A DNA stretch of 64,000 nucleotides from Chamaecyparis obtusa (taxonomy: Eukaryota > Streptophyta > Pinopsida > Cupressales > Cupressaceae): positions 682,001 to 746,000 of the forward strand of contig BSBK01007845.1 of the NCBI GenBank assembly GCA_027943335.1, in the 5' to 3' direction. The translations under genes were made by a program, and so were the position numbers. The notes under the pieces were generated by a model. The model was not told the DNA's origin. It was given only the letters and a program-made list of their open reading frames with translations, and did no database searches. Numbering within the stretch: the stretch's first letter is position 1; every line of letters begins with the position of its first letter. Below, piece by piece: positions 59,147-64,000 of the stretch.

Positions 59147-59539
59147 CAAATCTTGAATTCACTTGATTTCTTGATTATTGTTATGGTTTCTTGTGGTTAT
59201 CAAAATGAGGAGAGATGCGATTTTTTTTATACCACATCACATATTTGGGGATTCAAAATTAAGCCAGGTCGGCCATGAGATTTAATTTCCCATTAAAACA
59301 CCATAGCGAGGTTTTGATTTAAATTTGGGCCCTATCCTCAAGGAACAAAAAGGCTTGGGTATTTTGTTCCTAGGAAAAAGCACTAGAATTTAAATGGAAA
59401 AAAAAGATGATTGGGTAGATGCTAGATCATGGGGTGATAGGTAGCTGGATCAAGCACAACATACATGAAATCTCAAAATCACCAAAATGGGGCCTAGCTA
59501 AGTATCTTATTATGGGCACTAACATTTTAGGATGGTACA
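59147..59539 (-). repeat. LTR of element F, distal part
   Basis: Continuation of 50757-51677. On the minus strand it starts TGTACCATCCTAAAATG, and a TATAAAAAAA box at about 59222-59232 is followed by a plausible transcription start region. The 5-bp flank is TTTAG; its partner was not found. Confidence 0.6.
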
Positions 59540-60576
59540 TTTAGTACATCTTAGGGGTAATCCACACCAATGTGTTGTAGTTGTGGGATAGGTGAAAAAT
59601 GAGCCAAGAGTGCCAAATATTATAAAACATCTTCAAATGTTAACACAATTTTGAATGTAAGACCTTCATTTGAAGGCAATATCATCATGACCTTTTGAAA
59701 AAATTAAATGCTTCATGTTCAAAATACTCTACAAAAAATGTGTTGCACGTGAAAAAGTTTATAAAATACTTTTTAAAATAAAATAACCTATACATCTTGT
59801 ATTGATGTCCTTGCAAAAATAAATTAAAATAAAATTGATACCTACAAAAAAGTTGTGTTATGAAATAAACCACTCTAATTATAATTAATGTAAATTAAAA
59901 ATGATAATAATAAGATATTATGTTGTTGATAAGTGTTTAACAAATTCTAATTTATCTTATTTCTCATAAAAACTATGCTTTATGGAACAAATGTCGCCCA
60001 TTAAAAACACTATAAAATGTAAAAATAAAGCTACTAAATAATGTTTCAAAATAACACAAGTTGATTTTAAAAAATTTAAAATATAATCTACACACAATAT
60101 CTAAAAATGTAATATTTCACATCATCTTCAAATTCTTAATATTTTGGTTGTTATAATTGACAAAAAGCAAAAAATAGGTTAAAATGTAGATTTCAATGTT
60201 TCACTTAGATTAAAAAAAATTAAAAAAATAACAATTAAAAAAATTTAAAAATATAAAATAGAACCCAATATTGTGGGATCATCCTTGAAAAATTAATAAT
60301 CTCGTGATAAGGCGTTATTAAGATTTGACTATGTTGGCTTAAAAAGGGAACATACTTATAAATTGACCGTTACCTCATCCCAATGTTTAATCTCATGATG
60401 TATTTCAACTATGATATATTATATTGTGGCCTATGTCCCAAGTGTTAGATAAAATGCACATATTTTTGGAATGGTAGTTCTTACTTATCTACTTCCACAA
60501 TTTTATAAAGAATTTACAAATGAAGTTGCGAGTCTTATTCCTTACTATATGGTGAAATTCCCTTCCAATTAGTTTA
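59540..60576. other. AT-rich spacer
   Basis: No coding or LTR signal. A stretch at 60262-60291 (AACCCAATATTGTGGGATCA) resembles the right terminal repeat of the 27591-28635 TIR element, but no left end was found. Confidence 0.4.
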
Positions 60577-60960
60577 AACAACTTCTAATGCACCATTAAA
60601 TAACTATGCTCTTCAACATGTACATCAATAAATCAATCTATTTGTCGTCATTCAATAGAAATTCTTCCAAGTCTTCTTGGAAGAATCAACATTAAATTAA
60701 ATAACCAACATATCTCAGTATTTTTTTTCCTAATAATTCCCAACCCACATACAAAATATATTTTTGACAAATTTTTAATGCACCATTAATAACTACATTA
60801 TTCAACATGTACATTAGTAAATCAATTTATTTATCGTTCTTCAATAAAAAATCTTTCAAGTCTTTTTGAAAGTGTCAACATTATTAAATAATCAACATAT
60901 CTCATCATTTTTATTTTCTAATAATTCCAAACCACATACAAAATACATTTTTGACAAACA
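60577..60960. repeat. Tandem duplication of about 190 bp with internal hairpin
   Basis: AATGCACCATTAAATAACTA begins at 60587 and its copy AATGCACCATTAATAACTAC at 60777. The units are alignable to about 60960. The first unit contains ATTCTTCCAAG-TCTT-CTTGGAAGAAT, a perfect 11-bp stem, which is degenerate in the second unit. Confidence 0.85.
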
Positions 60961-62320
60961 TTTGATATGTGGATCCCATCATTAAAATTGCTGGATATTA
61001 AGATATTAGAAACTCAACTATATTTTTGAACTTCTCAAACTATGATCCCTAGGCACCAATGCTTAGATGCATTGTACATTCCTAGCAAGCTTGTGCACTA
61101 ACCCAATTGCAAGCCTTTAGTCTCGAAGATGAAATCCACACCCATATCACATAAACAAGAAAAATTCTATTGATTTCATTGTCTATTTCCATTGACCCTC
61201 CACATAAGTTGGTAATTGTTCCACATAAGTTGGTAATTGATCCACATACAAAGGATCATTGTTGGGTGATCATCATGTTCAAAGTTCTTGTACTTCTTCA
61301 TAAACGACATGTTTTTTTTGTTCATATAGTACCAAAGACAATCTAAGACAATCTAGTTTCTATGACTTTAAAGTCCCCATTGAGCTTAGCCCCTATTATA
61401 GTGACCTCTATAGTATGCATATAGTCCAAGCTCTGCTATTATTATCCATATAGAATACAATTCCCATCATGTCCATGTTATATTCCATCGTTTGACCATT
61501 TTCTTATCAAATTGGAAGACAAGATTGGAGTTTTCCAACCCATCTTTCATGACAAAAGTACCCAATAAATATTGCCCCACACATTTGGAATCAATTGTGT
61601 AGGCAAAAGTTTAGCTATAAATCAACATTCTTTTCTAGGCAAAAGTTTAGTCAGCACATGACAAAGCATTAATGACAGTATAATGAGAGCATATATCACA
61701 GACCAACATATGTACCAAAATCTAACTTTTTGAGTGCAATTTTCAGCTGAGATGTTTTGTATATTGTGCCCTCTTTCGGCCATATCCGTCTTCAATTGAT
61801 CATCCTTTGTCACTTAGCTGAAGGCCACAGAAGATCTTATCTCCTCGTTACTGATAATATGGTGAGATACAGTTTTAAAAAAAGACATGGCTGACTCGTA
61901 CATTGTCTTGTTATAGGAGGGACCTACCCTCCTTGTGGAAGGCAATACCACCCCATGTGTTGCCTCACTATCTACGACACGCCATTAATGAGGGATTGTG
62001 ACAGTCCAAGGTGAGAAGAGAGGCATCAATACACATGTTTGTCACTCTTCCTTTGTACCACATTATTGACCACAAACTGTCTCTATTGGACTTCTTGCAT
62101 CACCTTGGTATGTTGTTTGAATAGCCATTGCTTCACTTCCCATTGCCATGTAAAAAAGTTGACAGATTTCTAGAGGCATCTTCGATTTTCCAATAATGGA
62201 TTGAGCCATTGAGAGTGTTCAATAGTATAATCACTCTATGCTAGGGTTTATGATTGTAATCATACATGCATGAACTTGTGAATACACTAGAATATTATCA
62301 TTCGATCACTCATGTTTTTG
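60961..62320. other. Spacer, nothing recognised
   Basis: Moderately AT-rich. A short internal repeat, AGGCAAAAGTTTAG, occurs at 61602-61615 and 61638-61651. The ORF at 61622-61813 shows no motif. Confidence 0.4.
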
Positions 62321-62329
62321 GTTTTTTTA

Positions 62330-63360
62330 AAAATCTATTTTTAATAGAAGAATGGATATTTGGTGGGATTTGTGAAGTTCTATGATCATTATAACTTTTG
62401 TTTGCTTAAGCTATTCAACAATCATGTAGAAATAAATCCAAGAATCAAATGATAGATCATAGTAAGTTATGATATATCATCGATAGATCTTTATCTAATA
62501 GAGTAAAATTTATCTAATAGATTATGGTCTTCAAGATTCTACCATCAAAAAAAAAGTAGAATGCCTAGGTCGCATGGAGGTGGGTATTGTTTTATCTTGT
62601 GTTTAATTATGAGTCATGTTAAATAAAAAATTATCAAATATTAATAATATAACCAAATTGTATGGTTGTAGGATTAAACAATATATAATCAAGTGGTATT
62701 TGGCTCTTGGGTGCTCATGGACTTATGTGGATACCTTTTGTAAAATATGATAGAGATTAATGAACTGCAGACACACGATTCAAATGCAATTGTGTCTTAG
62801 TCATGAATAAGATCTCACCAATTGTAGATGTGTCATAATGTGTATAATTCTTTTTTGAAATAAAACAAGCAATCATTCTATTATACATGAACATTCAACA
62901 TTGAGATCCCAAAAATGTTACTTCAAGGCGTGCTATGGTACAACCAGTGTGGTGTCTTTTTCTTTTCAATAAATGAATCAATACTTGGTGGGACCTTTAA
63001 AACTAAAGCTTACCATCCATCATTATAATGTTCATCTATATGGGCTTTTCTCCACTAATGAGGAGGTAAATTTAGGAGTCAAGTAATAGACCAAAGTATA
63101 TGATGACAGACCATTATAGAATAAAATTTATATAATAGATCATGGTCTTCATGATATACCATCGAGGAAAGGAGTATTATGTTTAGGTCAAATGGAGGTG
63201 GGTATTATTTTAGCGTGTGTTCAATTATGTATTATGTAAACAAAATATTACCAAATATTAATTGTAAAGACAAATTTTATGGCTCTAGGATTAAGTTTAA
63301 TATATCATCACATTTGGCTCTTAGGTGCTCTCGGACATATTTTGATACCACACATAATTT
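62330..63360. repeat. Diverged direct duplication, offset about 618 bp
   Basis: 62330-62740 and 62960-63360 share, in the same order, TTGGTGGGA, ATAGATYATGGTCTTCA, ATGGAGGTGGGTATT, ACCAAATATTAAT-like and TTTGGCTCTTRGGTGCTC words. GGAGGTGGGTATT is at 62576 and 63194. This is an old tandem duplication or two copies of an unidentified repeat. Confidence 0.8.
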
Positions 63361-63420
63361 GGATAACATTACTCTATGTTGTAAAATGTGATATACATGA
63401 TATTGGAGTAAACCATTTTA

Positions 63421-63563
<143 letters not shown>

Positions 63564-63799
63564 GGTGGGTGCAGATAATCTTTATAACATAACAAATGTG
63601 AGGACTTTTAGAACTTTGTTTTATCTACTCAACATGGTCAACTATAATGAATGTAGAATTAAAAGGTCATGAATATGTATCCATGCAAATTAAATGAACT
63701 TAAAGAATAAATGGCACATGATGAGTATATTAACATGAGAGACAAACACATCAAAGATATCAAAAACAACAACATAACACAAGAGATGTCCTAGGTGGA

Positions 63800-63990
63800 A
63801 TCCCTCTTGGGGAAAAACCACTTGAAATGCCTCACTGGCTTTATTTAAAATACTTTTTACAAATGCCTTACTGATGTGTTGTCTCACTGACAAAGATGCC
63901 TCACTGGATAATGTGTGTCTCACCGATAGAAATGTCTCACTGGCCTTATCAAAAAATTTCTGGCCTTATAATGCCTCACTATACTTACAA
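63800..63990. repeat. Short-motif repeat of AATGCCTCACTGG type
   Basis: At least seven degenerate copies of ATGCCTCACTGG / TGTCTCACYGRY lie between 63828 and 63990, at irregular 18-40-bp spacing. They follow GGAATCCCTCTTGGGGAAAA, which resembles LTR U3/R sequence of some plant elements. It continues past the window edge. Confidence 0.65.
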
Positions 63991-64000
63991 TGTGTCATAC

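Noticed and set aside
60262..60291. Second copy of the 27591-28635 TIR element
   Set aside because: Only one degenerate end is visible, no opposite end was found within about 1.3 kb, and the match is too weak to annotate.

Overview
The window reads as plant nuclear DNA from a very large, repeat-filled genome. I favour a gymnosperm (conifer-like) source, but that is an inference from the density and age of LTR retrotransposons, the very long LTRs, the AT-rich spacers and the LINE 3' end. No marker gene proves it. I see no intact cellular gene, tRNA, rRNA or CRISPR array. Every convincing coding signal belongs to a mobile element, and nearly all of it is broken by stops, frameshifts or nested insertions.

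Layout. 1-5817: 5' part of a minus-strand Ty3/gypsy element D (gag, start of protease, long leader, PBS, LTR), inserted into a LINE-like 3' end (5818-6400). 6420-9052: AT-rich spacer holding a GC-rich patch and a 55-bp minisatellite. 9058-13324: a 4.27-kb solo LTR with a perfect 5-bp target duplication. 13462-13994: another LTR. 13995-20430: a decayed Ty1/copia pol on the plus strand, split by element A (15032-18699), a structurally complete non-autonomous gypsy element with gag and protease only. 20578-21018: the copia 3' LTR, itself split by element B.

21019-32197: element B, a minus-strand chromovirus (gag, protease, RT, RNase H, integrase, chromodomain). It carries a 4.2-kb solo LTR (22421-26623) and a 1.05-kb TIR element (27591-28635). 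32216-43533: element C, a second minus-strand chromovirus, with a 4.6-kb LTR-like insertion (35021-39619) in its reverse transcriptase. 43870-44727: a solo LTR with a clean TATA box. 44733-47780: element E, plus strand, gag-protease. 47889 onward: the start of another LTR.

49430-50757 is gag of minus-strand element F. The F LTR (50757-51677 plus 59147-59539) is split by 51678-59141, a 7.46-kb minus-strand LTR element with copia-type ends and primer site. Instead of pol it carries a coiled-coil plus zinc-knuckle ORF and a second ORF of about 750 or more codons that I do not recognise. That second ORF is the best candidate for something undescribed. 59540-63999 is AT-rich with two old local duplications, a (TA)n tract and a short-motif repeat.

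The elements form a clear stratigraphy. C came first, then copia inside the C LTR, then B inside the copia LTR and A inside copia integrase, then a solo LTR and a TIR element inside B. Elements A and B share LTR termini, polypurine tract, gag/protease type and a CTCGGTT-type LTR motif, so A looks like a non-autonomous relative of B.
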